Below are positions 1 to 9,409 of a stretch of 33,772 bases of DNA, in pieces. Position 1 is the first letter of the stretch. Each line of letters starts with the position of its first letter. A program made the translations under genes and the position numbers. This DNA is from an uncultured Prevotellaceae bacterium (GTDB lineage: Bacteria; Bacteroidota; Bacteroidia; Bacteroidales; Bacteroidaceae), in NCBI GenBank assembly GCA_946406555.1, contig CAMJLB010000021.1, positions 1-33,772 on the forward strand, in the 5' to 3' direction. The notes beneath the pieces are model-generated. The model saw only the letters and a list, made by a program, of their open reading frames with translations, had not been told where the DNA came from and made no database searches.

Positions 1-2
1 AC

Positions 3-35
3 GCCGGCTTTGCCGACGGCTTGCAGAGCAAATAA
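3..35 (+). CDS. possible C-terminal tail of an upstream gene (...AGFADGLQSK*), truncated by the window edge
   Basis: Open frame to TAA at 33-35, followed by a GC-rich hairpin; too short to identify. Confidence 0.25.
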   Translation, partial: AGFADGLQSK

Positions 36-72
36 GACGCTCGCTGACACACGGGTGGTCTTCCCACCAAAA

Positions 73-102
73 GGCCCGGACACGTTCAGTGCCCGGGTCT
101 TT
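73..102 (+). terminator. intrinsic terminator-like hairpin
   Basis: GGCCCGGACAC-gttca-GTGCCCGGGTC (one mismatch, one G-T) followed by CTTT. Confidence 0.5.
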
Positions 103-171
103 CCATATTCAATAGAGACACAGAGAAAAACTCTTGGAACATACAGCAAACCGACATCGGCATGTTTTTCG

Positions 172-180
172 TACTTTTGC
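172..180 (+). promoter_or_regulatory. Bacteroidota -7 element TACTTTTGC upstream of the GH97 gene
   Basis: Matches TAnnTTTGC, about 24-30 nt upstream of ATG 204/210. Confidence 0.6.
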
Positions 181-203
181 ACATACGACAAATAATCAAT
201 TTA

Positions 204-2141
204 ATGTTTATGAAAAAACAATTTATCCTCTTCAGCTTCGCCTGCCTCGGCCTGCTCAGTTCCCAGGCAGGAGAAGTGGTGACAAGCCCCGACGGCCACA
301 TCGGCGTAGAACTGTCGGTAAGCGACGGTCAACCCTGCTATCAGGTGACTTACAACAACCAAGTGGTCATCGCCCCGTCGGCCCTCGGCCTCGTCACAAA
401 TATCGGCGACCTGAGCCGCAACCTCTCTTTGACAAAAGTGACCACTACCGACGTGGCCGATGAGTATTCGCTGCCCACCATCAAGCAAAGCCACGTGAGC
501 TATCAGGCCCGCGAAGCTGTTGCCCAGTACGAGCTGCAAGGCAAGCATGTGATGGACGTGACCTTCCGCGTGAGCAATCACGACGTGGCGTTTCGCTACA
601 CCCTACTGCCACAGAAGGAGACGCGCTGCTGCGTGATAGAGAGCGAGGCCACCGCCTTCCAGCTTCCCGCCACCGCCACCAGCTTCCTGGCTCCGCAGAG
701 CAAGCCGCTGACAGGCTTTGCCCGCACGGCTCCCAGCTACGAGACCCGCTATGGCATCGACGAGCCGGTGGGCAAGAACGGCTGGGGCAACGGCTACACA
801 TTTCCCTGCCTGTTTAAGGCCAACGGCTTCAACGCCACCCCTCTCTGGCTGCTCGTCAGCGAGACCGGCACCGACGGCGCCTACGTGGGCTGCCGCCTGA
901 TGGGGCAGCCCGACGGGCGCTACCAGATAGGATTCCCGCAGCAGGCAGAGGGCAACGGCTGGGGAGACACCTCGGTGACGATGGCCCTGCCGGGCAGCAC
1001 ACCCTGGCGCACCATCACCATCGGCTCGCTCAAGGATGTGGTAGAGACCACCGTGGCCTGGGACGTGGTGAAGCCCAAATACGAGGCTTCAAGGCACTAT
1101 GAGTACGGAAAAGGCACCTGGTCGTGGATTATCGGCATGGACAGCAGCTGCAACTTCGATGAGCAGAAGCGATACATCGATTTCGCTGCGCAGATGGGCT
1201 ACCGCTCGGTGCTCATCGATGCCCTGTGGGATGTGCAGATAGGCTACGAACGCATGGCCGAACTGGCCCGATATGGAAAGGCCAAAGGAGTGGGCATCTT
1301 CCTATGGTACAACTCCAACGGCTCGTGGAACGACGCTCCCCAGTCGCCACGTGGCATCATGAGCAACCCGACACTGCGCAAAAAAGAGATGAAGTGGATG
1401 CACGAAACGGGCATCCTGGGCATAAAAGTAGACTTTTTCGGCGGCGACAAGCAGAACATGATGCAACTCTACGAAGATATACTGAGCGATGCCAACGACC
1501 AAGGCATCCAGGTCATCTTCCATGGCTGCACACTGCCACGCGGCTGGGAGCGCATGTACCCCAACTATGTGGGCAGCGAGGCCATACTGGCCAGCGAGAA
1601 CCTGCACTTCTCGCAGGGTTTCTGCGACAATGAGGCACGCGACTGCGGGGCCATGTACCCCTTCACTCGCAATGTGGTAGGCTCGATGGACTTTGGCGGT
1701 TCGGCTCTCAACAAATACTACAATGCCGGCAACAACAAGGGGTCGCAGCGCAAGACCAGCGACATCTACGCCTTGGCTACGGCGGTAATCTTCCAGTGTT
1801 CGGTGCAGCACTTCGCCCTGGCTCCCAACAACCTGACCGACGCACCGCAGTGGGCCATCGACTTCATGAAGCAAGTGCCTACCACATGGGACGAGCTACA
1901 GTTCATCGACGGCTATCCCGGCCAGTACATCATCATGGCCCGCCGCGCTGGCTCGAAGTGGTATGTGGCTGGCATCAACGCCACCGGACAGCCATTGAAG
2001 CAAACCCTCTCGCTGCCCATGCTGAGCGAAGGCACCGTGCAGCTTTACCAGAACGGGCAGCTCACCACAACCAAGCTGCAGAAGAAAAAGACCATCAAGA
2101 TAGAAATTCCAACCAACGGCGGTATCGTCATCACGCAATAA
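204..2141 (+). CDS. glycoside hydrolase family 97 (alpha-galactosidase/alpha-glucosidase type)
   Basis: GH97 core GIFLWYNSNG...GILGIKVDFFGGDKQ...YPFTRNVVGSMDF; the ORF-track start at 162 lies upstream of the predicted TSS, so the signal-peptide start at 204 or 210 is preferred. Confidence 0.88.
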   Translation: MFMKKQFILFSFACLGLLSSQAGEVVTSPDGHIGVELSVSDGQPCYQVTYNNQVVIAPSALGLVTNIGDLSRNLSLTKVTTTDVADEYSLPTIKQSHVSYQAREAVAQYELQGKHVMDVTFRVSNHDVAFRYTLLPQKETRCCVIESEATAFQLPATATSFLAPQSKPLTGFARTAPSYETRYGIDEPVGKNGWGNGYTFPCLFKANGFNATPLWLLVSETGTDGAYVGCRLMGQPDGRYQIGFPQQAEGNGWGDTSVTMALPGSTPWRTITIGSLKDVVETTVAWDVVKPKYEASRHYEYGKGTWSWIIGMDSSCNFDEQKRYIDFAAQMGYRSVLIDALWDVQIGYERMAELARYGKAKGVGIFLWYNSNGSWNDAPQSPRGIMSNPTLRKKEMKWMHETGILGIKVDFFGGDKQNMMQLYEDILSDANDQGIQVIFHGCTLPRGWERMYPNYVGSEAILASENLHFSQGFCDNEARDCGAMYPFTRNVVGSMDFGGSALNKYYNAGNNKGSQRKTSDIYALATAVIFQCSVQHFALAPNNLTDAPQWAIDFMKQVPTTWDELQFIDGYPGQYIIMARRAGSKWYVAGINATGQPLKQTLSLPMLSEGTVQLYQNGQLTTTKLQKKKTIKIEIPTNGGIVITQ

Positions 2142-2154
2142 CATATAAATAACT

Positions 2155-4680
2155 ATGAAAGGTTTTCTTTCTGTTCTCCTGGCCTTGACATCGCTGACAA
2201 CAATGCGGGCAGCCGACACGTTCGTTACATTTACCCCGCAGGCCGACGCCATCGCGCTGAAAGACGCCACCATCGACCTGAGCGATGCAGAGCACTCGTG
2301 TGTGAAACTGGCCGTGCAGTCGCTGGCCGAAGACTTCAACCGCGTGACGGGAAACACCGCCGTGGTGGGCACCAGCTATGACTTCGGCGACAAGGGCCTG
2401 GGCTATGATGCGCCCGTAAAGAGTGCCGCCACCATCGTGGTGGGCACCGTGGGCTGCAACCGCCAGATAGACCAATGGGTGAAGCAAGGGCTGCTGAAAG
2501 ACCTAAAGGGCAAGCGCGAGAAATACATCATAAAGACCATCGGGCAACAGCTGGTCATCGCCGGCAGCGACAAGCGCGGCACGGTGTATGGCATCTACGA
2601 GCTGTCGCAACAGATGGGCGTGTCGCCCTGGTACTGGTGGGCCGACGTGCCCGTGGAACACCACGACCAGCTATTTGCCCTGCGAGGCGAATATACCGAC
2701 GGAGAACCGGCAGTGGAGCTGCGCGGACTGTTTCTCAACGACGAGGCGCCCTGCCTGACAGGCTGGGTGAAAAACACCTTCGGCACCAACTATGGCGACC
2801 ACCGGTTCTACGAAAAGGTGTTCGAACTGATTCTGCGACTGAAGGGCAACTATCTGTGGCCGGCCATGTGGAGCTGGGCCTTCTATGCCGATGACCCTGA
2901 GAACGGAAAGACGGCCGACAGAATGGGCGTGATGATGGGCACCAGCCACCACGAACCCATGGCACGCAACCACCAGGAGTATGCCCGCAACCGCAAGCAG
3001 TGGGGAGCATGGAACTACCAGACCAACAAGGCCAAGCTCGACCAGTTTTTCCGCGAGGGCATAGAGCGCATGAAAGGCACCGACGACATCGTGACCATCG
3101 GCATGCGCGGCGACGGCGACGAGGCCATGAGCGAGGATGCCGACACGCGGCTGCTGCAAGACATCGTGGAGAACCAGCGCCGAATCATCAAAGAGGTGAC
3201 AGGAAAGCCCGCCAACAAGACCACTCAGGTGTGGGCTCTCTACAAAGAGGTGCTCGACTACTACGACAAGGGAATGCGCGTACCCGACGACGTCATCATG
3301 CTGCTTTGCGACGACAACTGGGGCAACGTGCGCCGAGTGCCAAACGAGAAGGAACGCAAGCACCCCGGCGGATGGGGGCTTTACTACCACGTAGACTATG
3401 TGGGGGCACCACGCAACTCGAAGTGGATAAACGTGACGCAGACACAGCAGATGTTTGAACAGCTCTCGCTGGCCTACGACTTCGGCATACAGCGCATGTG
3501 GATCTTGAACGTAGGCGACCTGAAGCCGATGGAATATCCCATCCAGCTGTTCATGGACATGGCCTGGAACCCTAAAGAATACGCCCAGCAGACCGTCATC
3601 GACCACACCCGCCACTTCTTCAGCTCGGTATTCGGCAACAGCATTGCCGAGGAAGCTGCCGCCATCTACAACCAGAACTGCCAATACATGGCTCGCGTAA
3701 CGCCCGAGATGCTCGATGCCAAGACCTACAATGCTGAGACGGGCGAGTGGAAACAGGTGGCCGACGAATACATGCGCTTAGAGGCACGGGCTCTGCGACT
3801 CTTCGAGCAGGTGCCCGCCGAGGCCCGCGACGCCTACCGCCAATTGCTGCTCTTCCCCGTGCAGGCCATGGCCAACCTTTACGACATGTACTACGCACAG
3901 GCCATGAACCTGCTGCTGGCCAGCCGCAACAACCCAGAGGCCAACAAGTGGGCCACCCAGGTGGCTCAGTGCTTCAAGCGCGACTCGCTGCTCTGCCACC
4001 ATTACAACAAGGTGATGGCGGGAGGAAAATGGGATGGCTTCATGACCCAGAAGCACATTGGCTACACATCGTGGAACGACAACTTCCGCCACGACATGCT
4101 GCCCGCCACAAAGCAGGTAGATGACACTGGCAACGGCGGATACACCTTCAACGCCACTCAAGGCTATCTCGCCATCGAGGCCGACCACTTCTACCGTGCG
4201 CAAGCAACAGAAGGCACCGAGTGGAGCGTCTATCCCAGCTTCGGCCGCACCCATAGCGGCGTGGCCCTGACGCCATACACCCTGCCCACCGGCAACGCCT
4301 CGCTGACCTACCGCTTTGCACTGCCCGAGAACATACAGAAGGTTACGGTGCACGTGGTGGTAAAGTCTACGCTCGACTTCCTCAACGTGGGCGGTCACGA
4401 ATATACCGTGAGCCTCGATGGATCCGAGCCACAAGTGGTCAACTTCAACAAGAAGCTTGTCGACCGGCAGCCGTACATGTATTCTGACTTCTATCCCACC
4501 GTGGCACGACGGGTGGTAGAAAACAAGGTAGAATTGCCCGTGGAGGGCAACAGACTGCACGAACTGACGCTACACCCCCGCCACCCAGGCATCGTGTTCG
4601 AGAAAATCGTGATAGACTACGGTGGTTACCAACCAAGCTACCTCTTCGGCAACGAGACCACAGATTACATAAAAGAATAA
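2155..4680 (+). CDS. glycoside hydrolase family 115 (xylan alpha-1,2-glucuronidase type)
   Basis: SPWYWWADVPV...LRGLFLNDEAPCLTGW...LKGNYLWPAMWSWAF...MGTSHHEPM motifs; C-terminal beta-sandwich domain. Confidence 0.9.
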   Translation: MKGFLSVLLALTSLTTMRAADTFVTFTPQADAIALKDATIDLSDAEHSCVKLAVQSLAEDFNRVTGNTAVVGTSYDFGDKGLGYDAPVKSAATIVVGTVGCNRQIDQWVKQGLLKDLKGKREKYIIKTIGQQLVIAGSDKRGTVYGIYELSQQMGVSPWYWWADVPVEHHDQLFALRGEYTDGEPAVELRGLFLNDEAPCLTGWVKNTFGTNYGDHRFYEKVFELILRLKGNYLWPAMWSWAFYADDPENGKTADRMGVMMGTSHHEPMARNHQEYARNRKQWGAWNYQTNKAKLDQFFREGIERMKGTDDIVTIGMRGDGDEAMSEDADTRLLQDIVENQRRIIKEVTGKPANKTTQVWALYKEVLDYYDKGMRVPDDVIMLLCDDNWGNVRRVPNEKERKHPGGWGLYYHVDYVGAPRNSKWINVTQTQQMFEQLSLAYDFGIQRMWILNVGDLKPMEYPIQLFMDMAWNPKEYAQQTVIDHTRHFFSSVFGNSIAEEAAAIYNQNCQYMARVTPEMLDAKTYNAETGEWKQVADEYMRLEARALRLFEQVPAEARDAYRQLLLFPVQAMANLYDMYYAQAMNLLLASRNNPEANKWATQVAQCFKRDSLLCHHYNKVMAGGKWDGFMTQKHIGYTSWNDNFRHDMLPATKQVDDTGNGGYTFNATQGYLAIEADHFYRAQATEGTEWSVYPSFGRTHSGVALTPYTLPTGNASLTYRFALPENIQKVTVHVVVKSTLDFLNVGGHEYTVSLDGSEPQVVNFNKKLVDRQPYMYSDFYPTVARRVVENKVELPVEGNRLHELTLHPRHPGIVFEKIVIDYGGYQPSYLFGNETTDYIKE

Positions 4681-4685
4681 AAAAA

Positions 4686-4720
4686 GAGGCTGAGAATTTT
4701 CTTGATTCTCAGCCTTTTTT
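4686..4720. terminator. bidirectional terminator between convergent genes
   Basis: GGCTGAGAAT(4688-4697)-tttcttg-ATTCTCAGCC(4705-4714) flanked by A-tract and T-tract. Confidence 0.8.
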
Positions 4721-6014
4721 ATGCTACGTCGCCTACCTTTAGCTTGACTAGCTCTATCTTTGTGGCGGTGTTCTTTACGATCTTGAACTCCCAACGACCT
4801 ATGCGCACCACTTCGTTGAGTTTGGGAAAGCTCTGATACTCGTGCAGGATAAGACCGCCTACGGTCATATACTCATCGCTCTCTGGCAAGTCGAGCGAGA
4901 ACATCTCGTTGACTTTCTCTATTTCCAGACGAGCCGAAAGCAGATACTCGCCCGTGTCGAGCAGCTTGGCCACATAGTGGGCCTGGTCGTGCTCGTCTTC
5001 TATGTCGCCGAAAATCTCTTCTACGATATCTTCCAAAGAGATGATGCCACTGGTGCCGCCAAACTCGTCGACCACCACGCCAAGCGATTTTTTCTGCGAC
5101 AAGAACATCTGCATCATCTTGCTGGCTGCCATGGTCTCGGGCACGAAAATCATTTTGCGTATCAGCGAAGAGTGAAGCGTGAAGAGGGTCTCGTTCTTCA
5201 TTCTCAGCTCTTCGTTCAAGTGGAACATCTCAGAGGAATGAACATAGCCCACGATATGGTCGATATCCTCATGATAGACAACAATCTTGGAATGACCACT
5301 CTCGATGAACAGCTGCTTGAGCTGTTCCAGGCTGCATGTGTCTTCGATGGCGTCTATCTCGGTGCGGGGCACCATACAGTCGCGCACCTTGGTATCGCTG
5401 AAGTCGAGCGCATTCTGGAAGATGCGCACCTCTTCGTCGATCTGGTCTTCGTCGGTAGCATTGTCGATGCTAGACTGCACAAGATAGTCGAGGTCTACTT
5501 TTGTAAACTCCTTTTCGCCACCCTCATTTTTCATCTTCGCTCCGGCAAGCCAGAGCAAGCCCTTGGCAAGCAGCGAGGCAAAACGCGAGATGGGATAGAG
5601 CACCACGCAGCATATCATGGCCGGAATGGCAAAGAAGTTGAGCATGCCATTAGGATTGCTCCTGAAAATGGTCTTCGGGAGAAATTCGCCCGTGAAAAGC
5701 ACGATGAAGGTAGATAGTAGCGTGTCGGCAGTGACGCGCGCACCGTCGCTAAGGTGATAGAAAAGCGTGGCATCGAACACTTCGGCAAAGAGGATACCAT
5801 AGATGACAAGGGCAATATTGTTGCCTACCAGCATGGAAGAAACAAAATCGTTGGGATGCTGGTAGAAGATGGCAATGAAACGCTGAGTGATGCCATGCTT
5901 TTCACGATCCATCTCGACCCTGAGCCTGTTGCTCGACACGAAGGCAATCTCCATGCCAGAGAAAAAGGCCGAAAAAACCATGGTGATGAGTAATCCTATT
6001 ATCAATGATGTCAT
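4719..6014 (-). CDS. CNNM/CBS-domain membrane protein (HlyC/CorC family, GldE-like)
   Basis: N-terminal DUF21-like TM domain (SGMEIAFVSSNRLRVEMDRE), CBS domains (MVPRTEIDAI...GVVVDEFGGTSGIISLEDIVEEIFGDIEDEHD), CorC_HlyC C-terminus. Confidence 0.87.
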   Translation of the reverse strand: MTSLIIGLLITMVFSAFFSGMEIAFVSSNRLRVEMDREKHGITQRFIAIFYQHPNDFVSSMLVGNNIALVIYGILFAEVFDATLFYHLSDGARVTADTLLSTFIVLFTGEFLPKTIFRSNPNGMLNFFAIPAMICCVVLYPISRFASLLAKGLLWLAGAKMKNEGGEKEFTKVDLDYLVQSSIDNATDEDQIDEEVRIFQNALDFSDTKVRDCMVPRTEIDAIEDTCSLEQLKQLFIESGHSKIVVYHEDIDHIVGYVHSSEMFHLNEELRMKNETLFTLHSSLIRKMIFVPETMAASKMMQMFLSQKKSLGVVVDEFGGTSGIISLEDIVEEIFGDIEDEHDQAHYVAKLLDTGEYLLSARLEIEKVNEMFSLDLPESDEYMTVGGLILHEYQSFPKLNEVVRIGRWEFKIVKNTATKIELVKLKVGDVA

Positions 6015-6035
6015 TTGGTCTTACAATTATTTGTT

Positions 6036-6782
6036 TTATCTGCCAGCGGCGTGCTTTTGCTGCACCGAGCGAACAGGCGGGGCAATAGTGTCGGTAGAGT
6101 CGGCTGGTATAGCATTGCCTTTCCCGGCCGTTGACTGTCCTTCCGCAGGTTGCTTATCTATATCCTCGGCAATGAACGACCCCTTCGAATTCGACACCGT
6201 GTAGCGAGTCATGGCCTCATTGCTACGGAAATAAGTGCCCTCAAGGGTTCGTTCGGGCGTCACCACACGCGAGAACACATTAGAATAGAACTCACGGCGT
6301 ATGCCGTCCCAGAAAAGTTCCTCGCCCGTATAGATCAGGCCGTTCACATTGCGTATCGACACTCTGCCACGTAGCTTCCACAGCTCTTCTTTGTCGAAAT
6401 ACCATGCAGTGTCGGCCTGAATATAGCCCTGCACATGGAAATTCTCGTCGAACTGCTCGAAGAAAATGCCTTTCATAAATTCCCAACGCGATGGCTGTTT
6501 CACGGTGTTCACCTCCCAACGCTCGGTGACGATACGATATTTAATGACGCCGGAGTCGCTAATGAGCGTGTTAACGCCATAAGACACCATCATAGCCACC
6601 GAATCTTCGGGGTTGATGGCCCCGGCCGTATGCTCATGGGTCTCGCTACACGAGATGCAGACAGATAGATGGAAAAAGAAGAATGACAGGAAAAGCACAT
6701 GCCACGCCAGACGACGCAGACGTGAAGAGCCAAGACAGAAGGGAGAGGCGGAGAAGCGTTCCGCATTATTGTCATTATTCAT
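6036..6782 (-). CDS. lptC: LPS export ABC transporter periplasmic protein LptC
   Basis: VAMMVSYGVNTLISDSGVIKYRIVTERWEV...WEFMKGIFFEQFDE; lipobox-like ISC near the N-terminus; start position uncertain (6839 or 6782). Confidence 0.75.
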   Translation of the reverse strand: MNNDNNAERFSASPFCLGSSRLRRLAWHVLFLSFFFFHLSVCISCSETHEHTAGAINPEDSVAMMVSYGVNTLISDSGVIKYRIVTERWEVNTVKQPSRWEFMKGIFFEQFDENFHVQGYIQADTAWYFDKEELWKLRGRVSIRNVNGLIYTGEELFWDGIRREFYSNVFSRVVTPERTLEGTYFRSNEAMTRYTVSNSKGSFIAEDIDKQPAEGQSTAGKGNAIPADSTDTIAPPVRSVQQKHAAGR

Positions 6783-6816
6783 TTGCCTATCGTCATATTT
6801 GGGCCGCCAATCCACC

Positions 6817-8064
6817 TTAGTCAATTTTCCACTTGGCAAACCAGCGCTCGTTGAACGTCAGTCCCAGGTTGATGCGGAAGGTGTTCTCGCTGATCATGCC
6901 AGTAGCCGACGTGCGACACCACTGCCCACTGACGTTGACCATCGAACGATTGTTGAGCAGGGGCAGTCCCAGGCCTATGCTGACGCTCAGTTCCTTAGGG
7001 CCTTCTTTGCCATTCACATAGAAATAAGACGTGGAATAGCCTGCCCCCAAGCGGTAGTGAATATGGTCGTAGTACTTGCGGCTGGTACGGTCGTTGGGCA
7101 CATAGTCGAGACCTGCCCTGAAGTGATAGCTATCTTTCAGCAGGCCTCCCTGCATGGCATAATCGCCGTTGTCGCTGATTGCCGGATAGTCTAAGCTGCC
7201 CCACCGGCGAAGGAGGAAGTCGGCATCGACCAAGAGGCGGTCGTCGTGATTGTAGGCTACGCCCACGCCATAGCTCATAGGCACAGAATAGGCATTCGAC
7301 ACGGTCATGCTGTCGGAAAGCATCATGGTGACATTCGACACGACGCAAGTGGCATCGGCTCCCAACTTATGCCCAAGGCCAAGGGTTGCACCCACCGTGA
7401 TATTGTCGGTGCGCGAGAGAGGCTGCTGCCACTGTATGCCAAAATCGGCAAGATAGCTACTTACCTCTGTGGAGTAGATGCGCGACAGCGAAGCAAGCGA
7501 CGTGCTTTCTGCGCTGATAACCGAACGGTCGAAGCCACCCCAAAGATAGCCCACATTGGCTCCTACCGACAAACCGGGGAACATCTGCCAGCCAATGCCC
7601 AAGAAGGCCTCACGAAAACCGCCATCGCCATCGTTGCTGATATAGGTGTTGGTGGCCGACTTGGTTTCGTAACTATAGCCAATGGCTGAATAAGGTAGCA
7701 CGCCCACCGACAAGCCTACATGGCGCAGCATACGGAAACTACCCACAAAATATTCAAAGTTGGCCGATTTCTGACTTACCTTGGTGTTGTTCTCCTTATA
7801 ATTGGTAATCTGGCCAGACACGCCTGCATCGATGAGCATCGTAAGAGAGTCGACGGCAGAATAAGAAGCAGGATTCTGCGTATTGATAATATTGCCCTTA
7901 CGCACGCCAAGGCTTGCGCCATTCATACCTCGGCTTAAGCCTTGCGAGCGGTCGGACATGACGCCAAGGCCGTATTGGCTATAAGGCGAGCTGGTGCCTC
8001 CCTGAGCAAAGACAAAAAGGGGAGCAATAGCCGCCAAAAAAGCCATGAGAATTCTATTCTTCAT
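6817..8064 (-). CDS. outer-membrane beta-barrel protein (FadL/OMPP1-like, uncharacterised)
   Basis: Signal peptide (MKNRILMAFLAAIAPLFVFAQ), SSPYSQYGLG motif, alternating beta-barrel composition. Confidence 0.65.
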   Translation of the reverse strand: MKNRILMAFLAAIAPLFVFAQGGTSSPYSQYGLGVMSDRSQGLSRGMNGASLGVRKGNIINTQNPASYSAVDSLTMLIDAGVSGQITNYKENNTKVSQKSANFEYFVGSFRMLRHVGLSVGVLPYSAIGYSYETKSATNTYISNDGDGGFREAFLGIGWQMFPGLSVGANVGYLWGGFDRSVISAESTSLASLSRIYSTEVSSYLADFGIQWQQPLSRTDNITVGATLGLGHKLGADATCVVSNVTMMLSDSMTVSNAYSVPMSYGVGVAYNHDDRLLVDADFLLRRWGSLDYPAISDNGDYAMQGGLLKDSYHFRAGLDYVPNDRTSRKYYDHIHYRLGAGYSTSYFYVNGKEGPKELSVSIGLGLPLLNNRSMVNVSGQWCRTSATGMISENTFRINLGLTFNERWFAKWKID

Positions 8065-8094
8065 CCTAATTCGTACTGTTTTATATACCAGCGT

Positions 8095-8103
8095 GCAAAA
8101 TTA
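8095..8103 (-). promoter_or_regulatory. -7 element TAATTTTGC for the OMP/lptC transcript
   Basis: Reverse-strand match to TAnnTTTGC, 31 nt upstream of the start at 8064. Confidence 0.55.
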
Positions 8104-8221
8104 CGAAAAAGTTGGCAGTTAGGAGTGATGAGTTAGAAGTTTTTTAGAAACTATGGCAAAAAAAAAGTTAAACCCACTGAAAATACTGCTCTGTTATCAC
8201 TTCTAACTGCCAACTTTTCAG

Positions 8222-8230
8222 TACTTTTGC
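8222..8230 (+). promoter_or_regulatory. -7 element TACTTTTGC for the lnb-like gene
   Basis: Match to TAnnTTTGC immediately upstream of GTG 8234. Confidence 0.55.
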
Positions 8231-8233
8231 ACC

Positions 8234-9409
8234 GTGAAACAAACAAATGTCATTTTCAACACATTTCTTTTCGCGGTTCTGATGCTCTTCGGCATGCATG
8301 CAGAAAAGCTATGCGCACAGCAACAGGCACCCCTCGACAGCATCGAACTGGGCTTAGTGACCTGCTCACCGCACGAAGAGATATACAGTCTGTACGGCCA
8401 TACCGCCATACGCTATCATGAGTTGAGCACAGGTCGCGACCTGGTGTTCAATTATGGCGTATTCAATTTCAACGCCCCACATTTCATAGCACGTTTCGTA
8501 CTGGGCAAGACAGACTACGAGTTGGGCGTGTGCAGCACCGATGACTTTTGCAACTACTACAAACGCTGGGGCAGCATGGTGAGCGAGCAAGTGCTGAACC
8601 TGACGGCCGACGAGAAAGCAATGCTGATAAACGCTCTGGCAAACAACTTCAAGATCGAAAACAGGACATACCGCTACAACTTTTTCTACGACAACTGTTC
8701 CACCCGGCCACGCGACATCATTGAGCACAACATCGCAGGAAGGGTAATATATGAAGAGCGTCCCGACTTCGGCCCTTCGTTCCGCGAAATGATTCACGAC
8801 ATGAACAGCCACCACCCATGGGCCAGAATGGGCAACGACCTGCTGCTGGGCGTGAAAGCAGACCAGAAAACCAACAGGAAGGAACAGGAATTCCTGCCCT
8901 GCAACCTGCAATACGACTTCGACCATGCGCAAATATATGCCAACGGACAGTACCGCCCATTGGTGAAAGAGCGGCACGTGCTCGTGGATGCCGGCGTGCA
9001 GATGATAGAAAAAGAGTTTCCACTATCGCCAAACGAATGCGCCGTTCTGCTACTGCTCATCTTCGTGGGCATACTGCTCATAGAGTGGAAGCGCAAGCAG
9101 TGTCTGGTATGGTTCGATGCCATCACGATGCTGCTCACGGGATTTGCCGGCTGCATCGTCGCAGTCATGTTCTTTTCCGAGCACCCCACCACCAGCACCA
9201 ACCTGCAGGTGTTGCTGCTCAACCCGATCCACCTGTTTTTCATTCCTTCCCTACTGCGACACAGGACCACAAGCTACTGGCATCTGCAGTTGGTGCTCGT
9301 CGGCCTTTTCCTTTTGGGAGGCATCTGGCAGGATTATGCCGATGGCATGGAGATTTTGGCACTATGTTTGCTGACACGTATTTTGAGCCACAAGAAAAAT
9401 GACAAATAA
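8234..9409 (+). CDS. lnb: Lnb N-terminal periplasmic domain (DUF4105) protein; candidate lipoprotein N-acyltransferase
   Basis: ELGLVTCSPHEEIYSLYGHTAIRYHE...DLVFNYGVFNF...RYNFFYDNCSTRPRDII motifs, C-terminal TM helices; GTG start. Confidence 0.8.
   Translation: MKQTNVIFNTFLFAVLMLFGMHAEKLCAQQQAPLDSIELGLVTCSPHEEIYSLYGHTAIRYHELSTGRDLVFNYGVFNFNAPHFIARFVLGKTDYELGVCSTDDFCNYYKRWGSMVSEQVLNLTADEKAMLINALANNFKIENRTYRYNFFYDNCSTRPRDIIEHNIAGRVIYEERPDFGPSFREMIHDMNSHHPWARMGNDLLLGVKADQKTNRKEQEFLPCNLQYDFDHAQIYANGQYRPLVKERHVLVDAGVQMIEKEFPLSPNECAVLLLLIFVGILLIEWKRKQCLVWFDAITMLLTGFAGCIVAVMFFSEHPTTSTNLQVLLLNPIHLFFIPSLLRHRTTSYWHLQLVLVGLFLLGGIWQDYADGMEILALCLLTRILSHKKNDK

Larger units (their letters stand above)
8093..8232. 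repeat. 39-bp inverted duplication (arms 8093-8131 and 8194-8232) containing both divergent promoters
   Basis: TTATCACTTCTAACTGCCAACTTTTCAGTACTTTTGCAC versus reverse complement of the left arm TCATCACTCCTAACTGCCAACTTTTTCGTAATTTTGCAC: 34/39 identical by eye. Confidence 0.85.

Noticed and set aside
2671-3684. 337-aa antisense ORF within GH115 (also 1302-1874, 3778-4560, 11324-12157, 13154-13903, 28479-29399)
   Set aside because: Antisense shadows of confidently called genes; no recognisable domains or promoters.
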